The translations under genes and the position numbers were made by a program. 64,000 bases of DNA, from positions 2,153,001-2,217,000 of the forward strand of contig NZ_VOQQ01000001.1 of NCBI RefSeq assembly GCF_007995055.1. Reading direction: 5' to 3'. Of this stretch, positions 34,499-46,420 are shown piece by piece (positions within the stretch are counted from its first letter, which is position 1; every line of letters begins with the position of its first letter). The notes under the pieces are model-generated. The model had not been told where the DNA came from, made no database searches, and saw only the letters and a list, made by a program, of their open reading frames with translations. This DNA comes from Sphingosinicella ginsenosidimutans (GTDB lineage: Bacteria > Pseudomonadota > Alphaproteobacteria > Sphingomonadales > Sphingomonadaceae).

Positions 34499-35455
34499 TC
34501 AGCCGAACGTCCGCTGGAACGCCACCGCCGCGCCGAGCAGACCAGGCTCGGCGTGGGTGGCGAGCATCACCGGCACCCGCTGCATCCGCTCGCGGTAGCG
34601 GCCCTTGGCGGTGAAGCGCGAGGCGAACATCGGCGTCTGGAGCAGGTTCGGGATGCGGTTGGCGAGGCCGCCGGTGATGACGACGCCCATCGCGCCGTGC
34701 GCCAGACTGAAGTCGCCGGCGGCCGCGGCGAGGCAGCGAACGAGGATGTCGAGCGCGTGGACCGCGACCGCATCGGTGCCGTCGATGGCCGCGCTCCACA
34801 GGTCGCCGGCGCGGTTGGGATCGACATCGGCCTCGCCGCCCAGATTGCGGTAGATGTCGATAAGGCCGGGCCCCGAGACGACCCGCTCGACCGAGGCGCG
34901 GCCATGCTGCTCGACGATCGCGTCGGCGAGGGTCTCCTCTTCCGGGTCGAGCGGGGCGAACCCGATATGCGCGGCCTCCGTCTCGACCACGGAGACCTGG
35001 CCGCCGCGCCGCAGCAGGATCGCGACGCCAAGGCCGGTGCCGGGACCGAGCACGGTGATCGCGCCATCCTCCGGGAGCGCTTCGGGCCCGTGAAGGTGGA
35101 TGAAATCATCCGGCTCCAGCACCGAAACGGCGTGCGCGACCGCGCCGAAATCGTTGAGGAGCAACAGCTGATCGAGCCCGAGATCGGCGCGGAGCGTTCG
35201 CCGCTCGATCCGCCAGTCGCTGTTCATGAAGCGAAGGATCTCGCCCTCGATCGGGGCGGCGACCGCGAGCGCGGCATTTTTGGGAAGCGGCGCCCCGCTC
35301 TCCTCCTCGAACCGCGCCCAGGCGGCGGCGAGGCCTGGATAGTCGCGGGTGCGGTAACGCTTCATCGGCCCGATGCGCGGGCGGTGGCCTCCCTCGAGTT
35401 CGGCGATGGCGAACCGCGCATGCGTGCCGCCGATATCGCCGACGACGATCCGCAT
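34499..35455 (-). CDS. glk: Glucokinase
   Basis: Proteobacterial-type glucokinase of 318 residues. The phosphate-1 motif DIGGTHARFAI is at 7-17, LNDFGAVAHA is the substrate region, VLGPGTGLGVAIL is phosphate 2 and GVVITGGLANRI is the adenosine region. It phosphorylates glucose for Entner-Doudoroff or glycolytic use and complements pgi elsewhere in the window. Confidence 0.95.
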   Translation of the reverse strand: MRIVVGDIGGTHARFAIAELEGGHRPRIGPMKRYRTRDYPGLAAAWARFEEESGAPLPKNAALAVAAPIEGEILRFMNSDWRIERRTLRADLGLDQLLLLNDFGAVAHAVSVLEPDDFIHLHGPEALPEDGAITVLGPGTGLGVAILLRRGGQVSVVETEAAHIGFAPLDPEEETLADAIVEQHGRASVERVVSGPGLIDIYRNLGGEADVDPNRAGDLWSAAIDGTDAVAVHALDILVRCLAAAAGDFSLAHGAMGVVITGGLANRIPNLLQTPMFASRFTAKGRYRERMQRVPVMLATHAEPGLLGAAVAFQRTFG

Positions 35456-35548
35456 CAGCGCGCGTTCCGAAGGTTAGGGCGGCAGGGCATGCCGGCCCTT
35501 TAACCGGCAAGATCGCCGCGCGCTACTGCGCCGTGAAGGGCGCCGCGC

Positions 35549-37471
<1,923 letters not shown>

Positions 37472-37503
37472 GGCGCGATCCTAACGCGCGATGGCCGAGG
37501 GCG

Positions 37504-38745
37504 CTACTGTCCGACGACCCGCCCGAGCAGGCCGCCGAGAGGGTTTCGACGCCGGCGCTGCTCCTGCTGCTGTTGCCGCTGCGTGCCGCGGCGCTCGTCG
37601 CTGGCGCCTTCACCGCGCATCATCGCCGCCATGTCGCGGCCGAGCAGGCCCGTATAGGCCGATCGGGTGCGCAGCTTCACCGTCCAGTCGGGCGCCCAGC
37701 CGCGCGGCGCGTTGGCGGGCCGGGCCGGGTATGAGAAGTTCGCCTCCGGCCCGAACGCCGTCATCATCAGGCTCGCCGCCTGGACGCGGGTCGCGACCTC
37801 GGCCGGCACCGTGCACTGCGTCACCGTCGGCTGGAGCAGCACGCGCTGGGCGAGCAGGCGGCTGATCTCCTCGGGCGCGAGATAATCGAACGCGCCCGCC
37901 TGCGAGAACTGCACCTCGCTCGACGTCCAGATCACGATCGTGTTGTCCGGTCCAGCGCCCGACGCCATCAGGAAATAGGCGCGCGCGTTCGTCACCGGCT
38001 GCCACGCGACCGGCACGGCGCCGCCGGCGGCCGGCGTGTTGGCGGTCAGCGTGATCGGCGGCAGGAAATCCTGCCCCTGGGCGAGCGTGAAATTGATGTC
38101 CGGCGAGTAGTTGCCGCTGATCCGGTGGGCGCCGACCAGCGAGCCATTGGCCGGGATCGGCGTGCGCGACCGCTCGTTGGGCCATTCGCCGAAGGTCGTG
38201 CTGCTCGCCCGGCTCGGCGGGTTCATCGCGTGGATCGCGAGCGACGCCATGGCGGGCGGCACTCGTCCGGCGCGAAGGCTCGCGAGATCGAATTCATAGG
38301 GCTGGCCCTGGCGGGCATGGTCCCCGCAGCCCCAGTAGATGAGGATCCGGCCGTTGGACGGGCCATCGGCGAGCCCGGGATTTTCATAAGGGCGAACCGG
38401 CGTCGGCGGCGCCGCCTCCGGTGTCACCAGCGGCAGGGACGGGCCGGCATTGAGCCCGGCGGGAATGAAGTGATCCGCTGTTGGCGCGCCCGAGGGGCGG
38501 CGCGGGCTGCCGAGCTCGAGCCGCAGGTTGTGGGCATAAGCGTCCGCGCGCGGCCCCCGTCCGCTCATCATCGCGGCGACCATGGCGCTTCGCCCCCCCT
38601 GCTGGCCGGCGGCCATCGCGCCCAGCCCGCTCACCGTTTCCGCCGACATCCAGTAGGAAACGGTGCCGCTGCCGCGATTTTGCGCCGAACCGCTGGCTGC
38701 TACCGCGGCGCTCGTCGCGGCAGCGACGATCAATGCCTTCTTCAT
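37504..38745 (-). CDS. Conserved exported protein of unknown function
   Basis: Protein of 413 residues with a signal peptide (MKKALIVAAATSAAVAASGSAQ). A Gly/Met-rich segment with AAGQQGGRSAMVAAMMSGRG is followed by a Pro-rich part, then GRILIYWGCGDHARQGQPYEFDL and a beta-rich region (PPITLTANTPAAGGAVPVAWQPV...AYFLMASGAG). The tail is Gln/Arg-rich (QRQQQQEQRRRRNPLGGLLG). I recognise no characterised domain. It lies upstream of acs on the same strand with a 32-base gap, so co-transcription is possible. Confidence 0.7.
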   Translation of the reverse strand: MKKALIVAAATSAAVAASGSAQNRGSGTVSYWMSAETVSGLGAMAAGQQGGRSAMVAAMMSGRGPRADAYAHNLRLELGSPRRPSGAPTADHFIPAGLNAGPSLPLVTPEAAPPTPVRPYENPGLADGPSNGRILIYWGCGDHARQGQPYEFDLASLRAGRVPPAMASLAIHAMNPPSRASSTTFGEWPNERSRTPIPANGSLVGAHRISGNYSPDINFTLAQGQDFLPPITLTANTPAAGGAVPVAWQPVTNARAYFLMASGAGPDNTIVIWTSSEVQFSQAGAFDYLAPEEISRLLAQRVLLQPTVTQCTVPAEVATRVQAASLMMTAFGPEANFSYPARPANAPRGWAPDWTVKLRTRSAYTGLLGRDMAAMMRGEGASDERRGTQRQQQQEQRRRRNPLGGLLGRVVGQ

Positions 38746-38940
38746 CGCGAAAGTCCCTCTTCAAGCTTTCGGTCGAGCGCCAGGCGCTCGTGAACGGCCG
38801 CCCAGTAGAGGCCGCGCCGGGCGGATGCTTTCGCCGCGCGACGAAGGCTCCGGTCGGCGCGACAAGCATGTCGGCAGGTCGTTCGTCGAAGAATCGGCGC
38901 CCTTCGGCCCGCATTGAAACCGCCCCGCCACGTGCTCATG

Positions 38941-38969
38941 TTGCGAGGCCGCGCGATTTTCGCTATAGC
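38941..38969 (+). promoter_or_regulatory. Candidate sigma-70 promoter of the SleB-like gene
   Basis: TTGCGA (38941-38946) and TATAGC (38964-38969) are separated by exactly 17 bases, each with 4 of 6 matches to consensus. The local sequence is AT-rich for this genome, and the coding start is 31 bases beyond the -10. Confidence 0.4.
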
Positions 38970-38999
38970 GTCCTATTCTAATAATACACTTGGAATTGC

Positions 39000-40229
39000 A
39001 TGACCGACCTCGCCCTCGAGCCTGACGAGCGCCGTTCGCTCGCCGTGCTGCGCCAATATGGCGGCGCGGCGGTGCTGGTCGCGGCGATCCTCGCGCTCGC
39101 CTTGGCGGCGGCGGTCAGCATGGCGCTCCACGGCAGCGGCTTCGGCTTCAACTCGCCGGCGCCGCGTCCGCTTCCCCAGGGCGAAATCCAGCGTCTCCAG
39201 GCGGCGGCGGACGCGACCTCCGCGACCGAGCTCCGCGCCGTCGCGCCGCAGGATGCGCTCGCGATCAACGCCTCCATCCCGCTGTCGAACGCCTCCAATC
39301 CTGCCGCGCGCCCCTTCGTGTGGACCAGCAACGAGGAAAGCCGCGCGCGATCGATCGACTGCCTTACCGCCGCCATCTATTACGAGGCGGCGCGCGAGCC
39401 CGCGGATGGCCAGCGCGCGGTGGCGCAGGTGGTGCTGAACCGGGTGCGTCATCCGGCCTATCCGGACACGGTGTGCGGCGTCGTCTTCGAAGGGGCGCAG
39501 CGTTACACCGGCTGCCAGTTCAGCTTCACCTGCGACGGATCGCTGCGGCGCGCGCCGATGCAGGGCTATTGGGATCGCGCGCACGACATCGCGGTCGCGG
39601 CGCTCAACGGCTATGTCTATGCGCCGGTCGGCTGGGCGACCCATTATCACGCCAATTATGTCGTGCCCTACTGGTCGTCGACGCTGGTGAAGACGGCGGT
39701 GGTCGGCGCCCATATCTTCTATCGCTGGACCGGCGGATGGGGCCGCCCGCCGGCCTTCGTGAACCGCTATGCGGGGGCCGAGCCATTGATCCACTGGCGC
39801 GGCGGTTTCGGCCAGCCGACGGCGGCGGAGCGCCTCGCCGCGGCGGCCGCCGCCGGGGATCGCGACGCCATCGCAGCCGCCGCAGCGGCCGAGGCGCGCC
39901 GCGGCAGCGTCGACAGCTTCGCCAATGCGGTGCTGCGCCGCTACGACGTGCCGATCACCAGCGCGAACGCCAACGCGCTGATCGCCGCGCGTGCCGCCGA
40001 GGATCCGCAGATGAGCGACAGCGCGCGCTGGGCGCTGACCGGCCAGAGCGCCAGCCCGCCGCAGCGCCCGCTCGGTCGCTGGGCGACGACGCCGGAGGAA
40101 TCCTCTCCGCCGAACGCTCAGCCCGCGCCGGCGCCGGCTGCGGGCCCGGCGCATGTCGCCGGCGCGCCGGCGGTTCCGGTCAATGCGCCGCCGCCGGCCG
40201 CGCCGGCCGCAACGACCACCCGCCGCTAG
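39000..40229 (+). CDS. Cell wall hydrolase, SleB type
   Basis: Protein of 409 residues. A single transmembrane helix (about 22-42) is followed by a Hydrolase_2 (SleB) domain around 115-245. The domain has CLTAAIYYEAAREPADGQRAVAQVVLNRVRHPAYPDTVCGVVF; the catalytic-type Glu is in YYEAARE. CQFSFTCDG and THYHANYVVPYW also occur. The family cleaves peptidoglycan as lytic transglycosylase or muramidase. The C-terminal third is Ala/Pro-rich and probably disordered. It is likely anchored in the inner membrane facing the periplasm. A CGCCGCT/AGCGGCG hairpin (40221-40241) overlaps its stop. Confidence 0.88.
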   Translation: MTDLALEPDERRSLAVLRQYGGAAVLVAAILALALAAAVSMALHGSGFGFNSPAPRPLPQGEIQRLQAAADATSATELRAVAPQDALAINASIPLSNASNPAARPFVWTSNEESRARSIDCLTAAIYYEAAREPADGQRAVAQVVLNRVRHPAYPDTVCGVVFEGAQRYTGCQFSFTCDGSLRRAPMQGYWDRAHDIAVAALNGYVYAPVGWATHYHANYVVPYWSSTLVKTAVVGAHIFYRWTGGWGRPPAFVNRYAGAEPLIHWRGGFGQPTAAERLAAAAAAGDRDAIAAAAAAEARRGSVDSFANAVLRRYDVPITSANANALIAARAAEDPQMSDSARWALTGQSASPPQRPLGRWATTPEESSPPNAQPAPAPAAGPAHVAGAPAVPVNAPPPAAPAATTTRR

Positions 40230-40241
40230 CTCGCAGCGGCG
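40221..40241. terminator. Convergent hairpin between the SleB-like and RDD genes
   Basis: CGCCGCT (40221-40227) pairs with AGCGGCG (40235-40241) around a 7-base loop. The plus-strand stop TAG is at the edge of the left arm and the minus-strand RDD stop begins at 40242. There is no T-run. Confidence 0.4.
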
Positions 40242-41129
40242 CTAGAGCGGACCCGGCCGGTCATATTTGTCCTCCCGGCGCCGGCCGAAGAGGAGGCCGC
40301 GCTCCATGCGGGCGCGGGCCGCGTCGTAATAGGCGACCAGGAAATCGCGATCATAGCCGTGATCCGGCGCGCCGATCTTTCCGCGGATCGTCGCCGCGAC
40401 GGTGGCGATCGCGTCCGGCTGGTCGTCGCGAAGCACGCGCTCGAGTGTCTGAAGCTCGAAAATGCCATAGGCGTCGAGCTGCTCTTCGGTGAACTGCTGC
40501 TGCGGCGGCACGCCGGGCGGGGCGCCGATCTCATGGCCGAGCTGGCGCGGCGGCGTGTTCACGACCCAGGTCCCCGCCAACAGGTCGCCGACGCGAAGCC
40601 TGTCCTTGTTGAAAAGGGGGAAGAGCAGGAACAGCCCGGCCCAGATGAGCCCCGCCAGGCCCGTCAGCGCATCGCCGACGCCCTGCGCGTTATTGTAGAG
40701 GAGGAAAGTGAGCGGCAGGTAGAATTCGATCTCGCGCATCAGGTTGCGGGCGATCACGCGATCCGCGGTCAATCGCTCGCCGTTCCGGGCGACGACGCGG
40801 ATGCCCAGCGCGCGCTTGCCGAAGGTCGCGGCGCGCGGCCCCATTTCCATCAGGATGAAGTAGAAGCACCGCAGCACGAGAAAGCCGAGCAGGAAGATCA
40901 CACCGGCAATCTCGGCCCCGACGGCCGAGCCGATCGCCGCGAAGGTGAACAGGCAGATCAGAAACAGCGCGATGAGCGCGCCGATCATGATGACGAGATC
41001 GAGGAGAAACGCGCCGATCCGCTGATTGCCCTCGGCCAGGCTGAGGTGAAGATCGACCCCTTCGGGCGTCACCAGGCTGCGGCGGCGCCCGGCGAGGGTG
41101 CGTCGGCTGACGGCGGCGAACTCAGCCAT
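40242..41129 (-). CDS. RDD family membrane protein
   Basis: Protein of 295 residues with an RDD domain, in which Arg (NQRIGAFLLDLVIM) and Asp (RLRVGDLLAGTWVV) are conserved in membrane helices. There are three to four hydrophobic segments (about 40-185), FGKRALGIRVV between them, and a soluble C-terminal tail. It is last in the DUF4129-DUF4350-MoxR-DUF58-SpoIIM operon and overlaps the SpoIIM-like gene by 8 bases. RDD proteins have been linked to ion transport, but here the role is unknown. Confidence 0.85.
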   Translation of the reverse strand: MAEFAAVSRRTLAGRRRSLVTPEGVDLHLSLAEGNQRIGAFLLDLVIMIGALIALFLICLFTFAAIGSAVGAEIAGVIFLLGFLVLRCFYFILMEMGPRAATFGKRALGIRVVARNGERLTADRVIARNLMREIEFYLPLTFLLYNNAQGVGDALTGLAGLIWAGLFLLFPLFNKDRLRVGDLLAGTWVVNTPPRQLGHEIGAPPGVPPQQQFTEEQLDAYGIFELQTLERVLRDDQPDAIATVAATIRGKIGAPDHGYDRDFLVAYYDAARARMERGLLFGRRREDKYDRPGPL

Positions 41130-42123
41130 TTTCGGCGATCCGGCGGCGGCGCGGGAGATAATAATAGCCGAGCCACCAGGCGAGCATGGCGAGGCCGATC
41201 GCATAACGGGCCACGTCGCTGGTGACGAGCTGCCGGCCATAGCCTTCGAGGAGACCCGCGCACATCAGCATGACGACGACGCCCGCCATGGCGGTTGCAG
41301 CGGTGCGGCCGGCGCTGGCCGCCGCGTCGATCCGCGTCGCGTCGCCGGGAAAGACGATCGCCCAGCCGATCCGGATTCCGGCCGCGCCGCCAAGGATGAT
41401 CGCGAACATCTCGGTCGAGCCATGGATGATGAGCCAGCCGCCAATCCCCGTTCCGAGGCCGTGCGAGATGTAGAGCGCCAGGATGGCGCCGAGCATCGCG
41501 CCATTGTAGATCAGCAGCATCGCCGTCGGCACCGCGAAGGCGAAGCCGAGGGCGAAGCACATGATCGTGACCTGGCTGTTATGGGTGAACAGGAAGGTCG
41601 AGAAGAAGCCGAGGCCGCTCGCACCGCTCGGATGGTAGAGCGTTTCCCGCAGGAAATTCGTATCGGCGGAAAAATCGCGGCCGCCGGCCAGCTCGGGCGG
41701 GACGAAGCTCGCATACCAGGCGGGGTCCGCGCTCACGAGCAGGTAGCCCGATAGCGTGCCGATCACCGTGAGCGCCAAGGAGATCAAGGTTTCGCGCCAC
41801 AGGGCGCGCACAGCCGCCGGCCAATCGTGGACGAAGAAGGCCGCGAGCCGCTGACCTGGGGAGGTACGCACGCCATAGACGAAGAAATAGGCGCGCGCGC
41901 AAAGGCCTTCGAGATAGGTAACGAGCGCGTGATCGAGCGAGGTTTCGCGAGCCACGGAGAGCGAGGAGAGCGCGCCGCGATACAGGACGGGGAGCGCGAG
42001 CAGCTCCTCGTCGGGAAGCGCTTTTATCGAGCCACGTTCGGCGCGGCGCAGGATGTCCTCCAGCCGCGCCCAATCCGCTTCGCGGGCGGCGCGAAGGCCG
42101 CTCCTGTCGGTTGAACCGCTCAC
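41122..42123 (-). CDS. Stage II sporulation protein M-like membrane protein
   Basis: Protein of 333 residues. A soluble helical N-terminus (1-100) is followed by five or six membrane helices with the SpoIIM/DUF95 motifs FFSTFLFTHNSQVTIMCFALG and YISHGLGTGIGGWLIIHGSTEMFAIILGGAAGIRIG. Sporulation is not expected in this lineage; the family recurs in MoxR operons of non-sporulating bacteria. It starts at GTG 42123, 17 bases after the DUF58 stop. Confidence 0.88.
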   Translation of the reverse strand: MSGSTDRSGLRAAREADWARLEDILRRAERGSIKALPDEELLALPVLYRGALSSLSVARETSLDHALVTYLEGLCARAYFFVYGVRTSPGQRLAAFFVHDWPAAVRALWRETLISLALTVIGTLSGYLLVSADPAWYASFVPPELAGGRDFSADTNFLRETLYHPSGASGLGFFSTFLFTHNSQVTIMCFALGFAFAVPTAMLLIYNGAMLGAILALYISHGLGTGIGGWLIIHGSTEMFAIILGGAAGIRIGWAIVFPGDATRIDAAASAGRTAATAMAGVVVMLMCAGLLEGYGRQLVTSDVARYAIGLAMLAWWLGYYYLPRRRRIAENG

Positions 42124-42139
42124 GATCGGCTCCCCGCCA

Positions 42140-43453
42140 TCAGATCAGGCTCCGCCGCTTGATGTCGAGATAGGCCTGGACCAGAGCCGGCCCCGCCTGG
42201 CTGGCCGCCGCCTCGACCACTTCGACGCCGAGATGGCGCAGGCGGGTCAGCACCAGCGCCCGCTCGCGCAGCAGCGCGGCGGCCATCACCGCGCGGCTGA
42301 CATCGTCGGCTTCGGCCGGCTCGGCGGCGGTGAAGGCTTCAAGCTCCTCGTCCTTCAGCACGACGAACAGGACGACATGGCGCTTGAGCAGGGGGCCGAG
42401 CGCCGAGAGCATCAGCTCGGCGCTGATCGTATCGGCGAATTCGGTGAAGACGATGACGAGCGAGCGTCGCGACAGCGACCCGGCAAGCGTCGCGAGCGCG
42501 AGCGTGTAATTGGTCTCGTTGTCCGAATAGTCGATCCCGGCGGCGACCCGCTGAAGCATCGGGAAAGCGCGCGGGCCGGCGATCGGCGCGCTCGACGCGC
42601 GCGGTCGTGAATCGAAGGCGAAGAAGCCGACGCGGTCGCCCTCCTTCAAGGCCACATAGGCGGTGAGCAGCGCGGCCGAAGCGGCGCGATCGATACGCGG
42701 CACGCCGCCGATCGGCTCGCACATCGCCCGGCCGGCATCGAGCGCCATCACGACATTGTTGTTGCGCTCGGTGCGATACTCCTTGGCGAGAAGGGCGGTG
42801 TGGCGGGCCGATTGCTTCCAGTCGATCGCGCGCCGGTCCATGCCCTGGCGGAATTCGGCGAGCGCCTCGAATTCCGCGCCCTCGCCAAGCTGCATCTGGG
42901 CGATGAGGCCGTGCATTGCATCGCGATTGACGATGCGCGCGGCATCCTCGCGCACCGGGCGGATATTGGGGAGAACCAGAATTGCCTGGTCGAGGACGAG
43001 GCGGCGCTGTTTCCAGATGAGGCCGAGCGGTCCGGTCCAGCGCGTCCAGATCGCCTCCAGCCGGATGGTGCCGCGCCGCTCGGCGATGAGCGCGAAGGCG
43101 GCGCTGCCCCCATCGCCGACGAGATCGACGTTGGCGCGCCAGCCCTGCGGCGCGGCGATCGGCCCATCCATGCCGAGCGCCGCCTCGGCGAAGCCGGGCG
43201 CTTGCCTTTCGAACCGCAGCCGGGCGAGGATGGAGAAAGATTCGCCGACGCCGACCGATCCCGGCCCTTCGCAGGTCACAGCGATGCTGCGCGTCGGAAC
43301 GCCGGCAAGCATATCGACCCCGGCGAGCAGGATGAGGAACACCAGCAGCGCGAGCCCCGCGGTCCACCAGGCGGGCAGGACGAGGCCGAGCACCAGCGCG
43401 GCCGGCGCGATCGCGGCGGCGACGAGGATCATCCGGCGCGTCGGATAGATCAA
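42140..43453 (-). CDS. DUF58 domain protein
   Basis: Protein of about 437 residues. Two N-terminal membrane helices (about 10-50) are followed by a beta-rich part and the DUF58 core with [26 protein letters not shown] von Willebrand A-like segment follows ([14 protein letters not shown] ... [10 protein letters not shown]), with a degenerate MIDAS (DAGRA). Members act with MoxR AAA+ ATPases. The TTG at 43453 overlaps the moxR stop as TTGA and has GGAG 7 bases upstream; an ATG at 43432 is the alternative. Confidence 0.85.
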   Translation of the reverse strand: MIYPTRRMILVAAAIAPAALVLGLVLPAWWTAGLALLVFLILLAGVDMLAGVPTRSIAVTCEGPGSVGVGESFSILARLRFERQAPGFAEAALGMDGPIAAPQGWRANVDLVGDGGSAAFALIAERRGTIRLEAIWTRWTGPLGLIWKQRRLVLDQAILVLPNIRPVREDAARIVNRDAMHGLIAQMQLGEGAEFEALAEFRQGMDRRAIDWKQSARHTALLAKEYRTERNNNVVMALDAGRAMCEPIGGVPRIDRAASAALLTAYVALKEGDRVGFFAFDSRPRASSAPIAGPRAFPMLQRVAAGIDYSDNETNYTLALATLAGSLSRRSLVIVFTEFADTISAELMLSALGPLLKRHVVLFVVLKDEELEAFTAAEPAEADDVSRAVMAAALLRERALVLTRLRHLGVEVVEAAASQAGPALVQAYLDIKRRSLI

Positions 43454-44412
43454 CGGGGCGCTCCAACCTCGTCGATCAGGCGGGTGATCACGCTTTCGAC
43501 CGGGCGGCCCTCGATCTCGGCCGCGGCCGAAAGGATGACGCGGTGGCGCAGCACCGCGGGCGCGAGCGCCTTGACGTCGTCGGGGAGCACATAATCGCGC
43601 CCCTCGAGCGCGGCGCGCGCCCGGGCCGCGCCGGCGAGCATCGCGGCGGCGCGCGGCGATGCGCCGGTTTCGAGGTCCGGCGCCTCGCGCGTCGCCCGCG
43701 TCAGCGCGACGATATAGTCGGTCACCGCATCGACCATCGGCACGGCTGCGACGGCGCTGCTGAGGTCGGCAAGGCGCGCGCGATCGACCTTGGCCTCGAT
43801 CCCCCAATCCTCGGCCCGGGGCGCGCCGAAGCGGGCGCCATGCGCGGCCACGATGCGCTTCTCCTCCTCGGCGGAGGGATAGGCCATCACATGCTTGAAC
43901 AGGAAACGATCGAGCTGCGCCTCCGGCAGCGGATAGACGCCCTGCTGCTCGATCGGGTTCTGGGTCGCGATCACCATGAAGTGATCGGGCAGGCGGTGCG
44001 TCTCTCCGTCGATGGTGACGGCCCGCTCCTGCATCGCCTCGAGGAGCGCGGCCTGCGTTTTCGGCGGGGTGCGGTTGATCTCGTCGGCCAGGAGCAGTTC
44101 GCAGAAGATCGGCCCGCGAGTGAGCGTGAACTGGCTGGTCTGGAAGTTGAACAGGTTGGAGCCGAGGATGTCGCCGGGCATCAGGTCCGGCGTGAACTGG
44201 ATGCGACCGAAATCGAGGCCGAGCACACGCGCGAAACATTGGGCGAGGAAGGTCTTGGCCGTCCCCGGCGGGCCTTCGAGCAGGATATGGCCGGAGGAGA
44301 AAAGCGCGATCAGCATCAGCTCGACCGCCTCGTCCTGGCCGACGATGGCGCGCCGTATCTCCTGGCGAATCTCTTCCGCCAGATCCTTCACCTCAGTGAC
44401 GTTCATGCTCAC
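43450..44412 (-). CDS. MoxR family AAA+ ATPase
   Basis: AAA+ ATPase of 320 residues. Walker A is GPPGTAKT (47-54), Walker B is [24 protein letters not shown], sensor 1 lies in [26 protein letters not shown], and the sensor 2 region is [10 protein letters not shown]. MoxR proteins act as chaperone-like ATPases, often with DUF58/VWA partners. The GTG at 44412 makes a GTGA overlap with the upstream DUF4350 gene; an ATG at 44406 is also possible. Confidence 0.93.
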   Translation of the reverse strand: MSMNVTEVKDLAEEIRQEIRRAIVGQDEAVELMLIALFSSGHILLEGPPGTAKTFLAQCFARVLGLDFGRIQFTPDLMPGDILGSNLFNFQTSQFTLTRGPIFCELLLADEINRTPPKTQAALLEAMQERAVTIDGETHRLPDHFMVIATQNPIEQQGVYPLPEAQLDRFLFKHVMAYPSAEEEKRIVAAHGARFGAPRAEDWGIEAKVDRARLADLSSAVAAVPMVDAVTDYIVALTRATREAPDLETGASPRAAAMLAGAARARAALEGRDYVLPDDVKALAPAVLRHRVILSAAAEIEGRPVESVITRLIDEVGAPR

Positions 44413-45623
44413 CGGATCGCGTCCTTCTTCCATTGAAACAGGGCCCGCGCGGCCTCGATCAGGCCGGCGCGGTCTTGGGCCTCGCCGAGCCGCGCGGCCA
44501 GCGTGCTGAAAGGTTCGGCGCCGGGCCGGGTCAGCCGGTCGAGATAGGCGTCGAGCTGCTCGTCGCTCAGCCATTGCGGCGCCGCGGCCGCGCGGGCGGC
44601 TTCATGGCGCAGCACCGCGGCATAGGCACCGCCGAGGCTCGGCTCGCGCCGCGCGAGGCGGATGAGCCCGGCGCTGTTTTCCACCAGCGCGGATTTGCCG
44701 AAGGGCAGCGCGCGCGCCGCGCGCCGGGCGGGGCCGAAGCGGACGGCGCCATGCAGGCCGGCGAGCAGCGCGGCGACCAGCATCGCGAGCGTCATCGCGA
44801 GGAAGGGCGGCCCGAACGCGGTGCGCAGCATGTTGGGATGACGCTCCTCGACGCCTCCCTCGCCATTCATCGTAAGATCGAAGTCGATCCGCCGCGCGCC
44901 GGTTTCGTTCAGCTCGTCGAGGATCCTGAGCGCGGCGCGCGCCGTCTCCGGGTTCTTCAGCCCCAGATTGTCGAACAGGTCGGGATCGGCGGCGACGTAG
45001 ATTGCCCGGTTCGGAAGCCGCGCCAGCAGGGTCGCGCCATCAGGCAAGGTCAGCAGCGGTTCGAGGTTGTCGGCGGTGATGATCTGGGGCGATTCGGGCG
45101 CCGCGATCGACAGGCCCCGGAGGAAGGATCGTCCTTCCACGCGTGCCCGGTCCGTGTTGCGCGCGATATCGATGCCGACATCCTTGCCGAGCAGCCGGGC
45201 GCCGATCGCCCCGGCGCCGGGGCCGATCGAGCGGACCCAACCGCGATGGCGGGGGTCGGCAACCGTCGCCCATTTCGGGAGGATGACGAGCGTCGGCCGG
45301 CTGCCGCGACGATCGAGCAGCCGCTCGAAATCGCCTGGGCTGCCCAGTGGTTCGAGGGTGACGACGACCAGGTTCTCATCGTCGAGATCGGCTGGATCGC
45401 GCACGAGTCGGACCTCGCGGAATTCCCCGGCGAGCGCGACGAGGCCGCTGAACCCGATGGCGGAGCGCGACAGGGCATGGCCGCGGCCGGGAGAGCCAGT
45501 GCCCGGCCGGTTGAGATCGCTCCCGAAGGCCAGCAGCAGGATGAGGGCCCCGAAGGCGATCAGGCCGGCGACGATGATGCCGACGACCACCGTCGGATCG
45601 AAGGGCTGGCCGCGCGCGCTCAC
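44409..45623 (-). CDS. DUF4350 domain membrane protein
   Basis: Protein of about 404 residues. An N-terminal transmembrane helix (about 11-35) is followed by a periplasmic DUF4350 region ([26 protein letters not shown] ... [14 protein letters not shown]). A second helix ([20 protein letters not shown]) and a cytoplasmic helical tail follow. It resembles the Golvesin/GATase-like subunits found beside MoxR. The GTG at 45623 overlaps the DUF4129 stop; an ATG at 45632 is possible but has its ribosome site too close. Confidence 0.8.
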   Translation of the reverse strand: MSARGQPFDPTVVVGIIVAGLIAFGALILLLAFGSDLNRPGTGSPGRGHALSRSAIGFSGLVALAGEFREVRLVRDPADLDDENLVVVTLEPLGSPGDFERLLDRRGSRPTLVILPKWATVADPRHRGWVRSIGPGAGAIGARLLGKDVGIDIARNTDRARVEGRSFLRGLSIAAPESPQIITADNLEPLLTLPDGATLLARLPNRAIYVAADPDLFDNLGLKNPETARAALRILDELNETGARRIDFDLTMNGEGGVEERHPNMLRTAFGPPFLAMTLAMLVAALLAGLHGAVRFGPARRAARALPFGKSALVENSAGLIRLARREPSLGGAYAAVLRHEAARAAAAPQWLSDEQLDAYLDRLTRPGAEPFSTLAARLGEAQDRAGLIEAARALFQWKKDAIR

Positions 45624-46249
45624 CCGCGCCATCCCTCGACGAAGGCGAAATCCTCATAGGCCGATCGCGCCCTGCGCCAGTCGCCCTCGCCCAGCGGCTG
45701 CAGCGCGAACAGGCTGCGCTCGACGAGCGCGGCGATCAGCGCGAAGGCGCCGCGCGGGCGATCGGGAATGGCGGTGAGGGCGGCGATGTCCCGGCTGGTG
45801 AGCGCGGGACCGATGAGGTCGGGCCGGCGCGCGTCGATATCGGCGATCGACCGGAAGAGCAGGAGATGCGCCGCCTCCGAGAACATCCCCTGCGCGGCAA
45901 GCTGGTCCGCCTCGGCGAGCAGCTGGCGCGCGGGCGCTTCGTCCGGCCGCCAGTCCTCGGCCGTCTCATCCTTGCGACGCCGCCGCCAGCGCCAGTCGCG
46001 TCCCGTCGCCCAGCGGAAGAGGACAAGGAGGAGAAAGAGGGCGAGGGCCGCGACTCCGATCCAGAAGACGACCGGCGCCCCGGCTTTCAGCCAGGTCCAT
46101 AGATCGTGGAGCCACGCGGGCGTATGCGGCGGCTCATAGCGGGGAAGATCGAACTGGGTGGCGCGGTCCGCCAGAAGGCGCCGGTGCGCCTCCGCGAACG
46201 CGCCGGCATCGATCGGCGGCGGGCCTCCGTCGATCGGCTTGGCCTGCAT
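45620..46249 (-). CDS. DUF4129-like membrane protein
   Basis: Protein of 209 residues. A polar N-terminus is followed by one transmembrane helix (about 58-80, PVVFWIGVAALALFLLLVLF), an Arg-rich stop-transfer sequence and a C-terminal helical domain. That domain has LLAEADQLAAQGMFSEAAHLLLFRSIADI and RSLFALQPLGEGDWRRARSAYEDFAF. It is the first gene of the MoxR operon and diverges from the MarR gene across 171 bases. Confidence 0.8.
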   Translation of the reverse strand: MQAKPIDGGPPPIDAGAFAEAHRRLLADRATQFDLPRYEPPHTPAWLHDLWTWLKAGAPVVFWIGVAALALFLLLVLFRWATGRDWRWRRRRKDETAEDWRPDEAPARQLLAEADQLAAQGMFSEAAHLLLFRSIADIDARRPDLIGPALTSRDIAALTAIPDRPRGAFALIAALVERSLFALQPLGEGDWRRARSAYEDFAFVEGWRG

Positions 46250-46328
46250 CTGCGATTCCCCCTCGACGGCCCCGCGCCGCCCGGCGCCAGTCTAGGCAGG
46301 GCCGCAGCCAACGCGCAACTGCCACACA

Positions 46329-46347
46329 CATGAACATTATTGTCATG
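46329..46347. promoter_or_regulatory. Palindromic site in the MoxR/MarR divergent region
   Basis: CATGA (46329-46333) and TCATG (46343-46347) form an inverted repeat with 9 AT-rich bases between. Two inner positions also pair. It is placed about 75 bases before the MarR start and 80 before the DUF4129 start. MarR regulators commonly bind such 17-20-base palindromes, so it is an operator candidate. Confidence 0.35.
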
Positions 46348-46420
46348 CGTTCGCCGGGCTTTGAAGTTTCTGCGACACTAATTAAATAAATCCTCCTGAT
46401 TGTGGGGAAGGATCAAGAAT

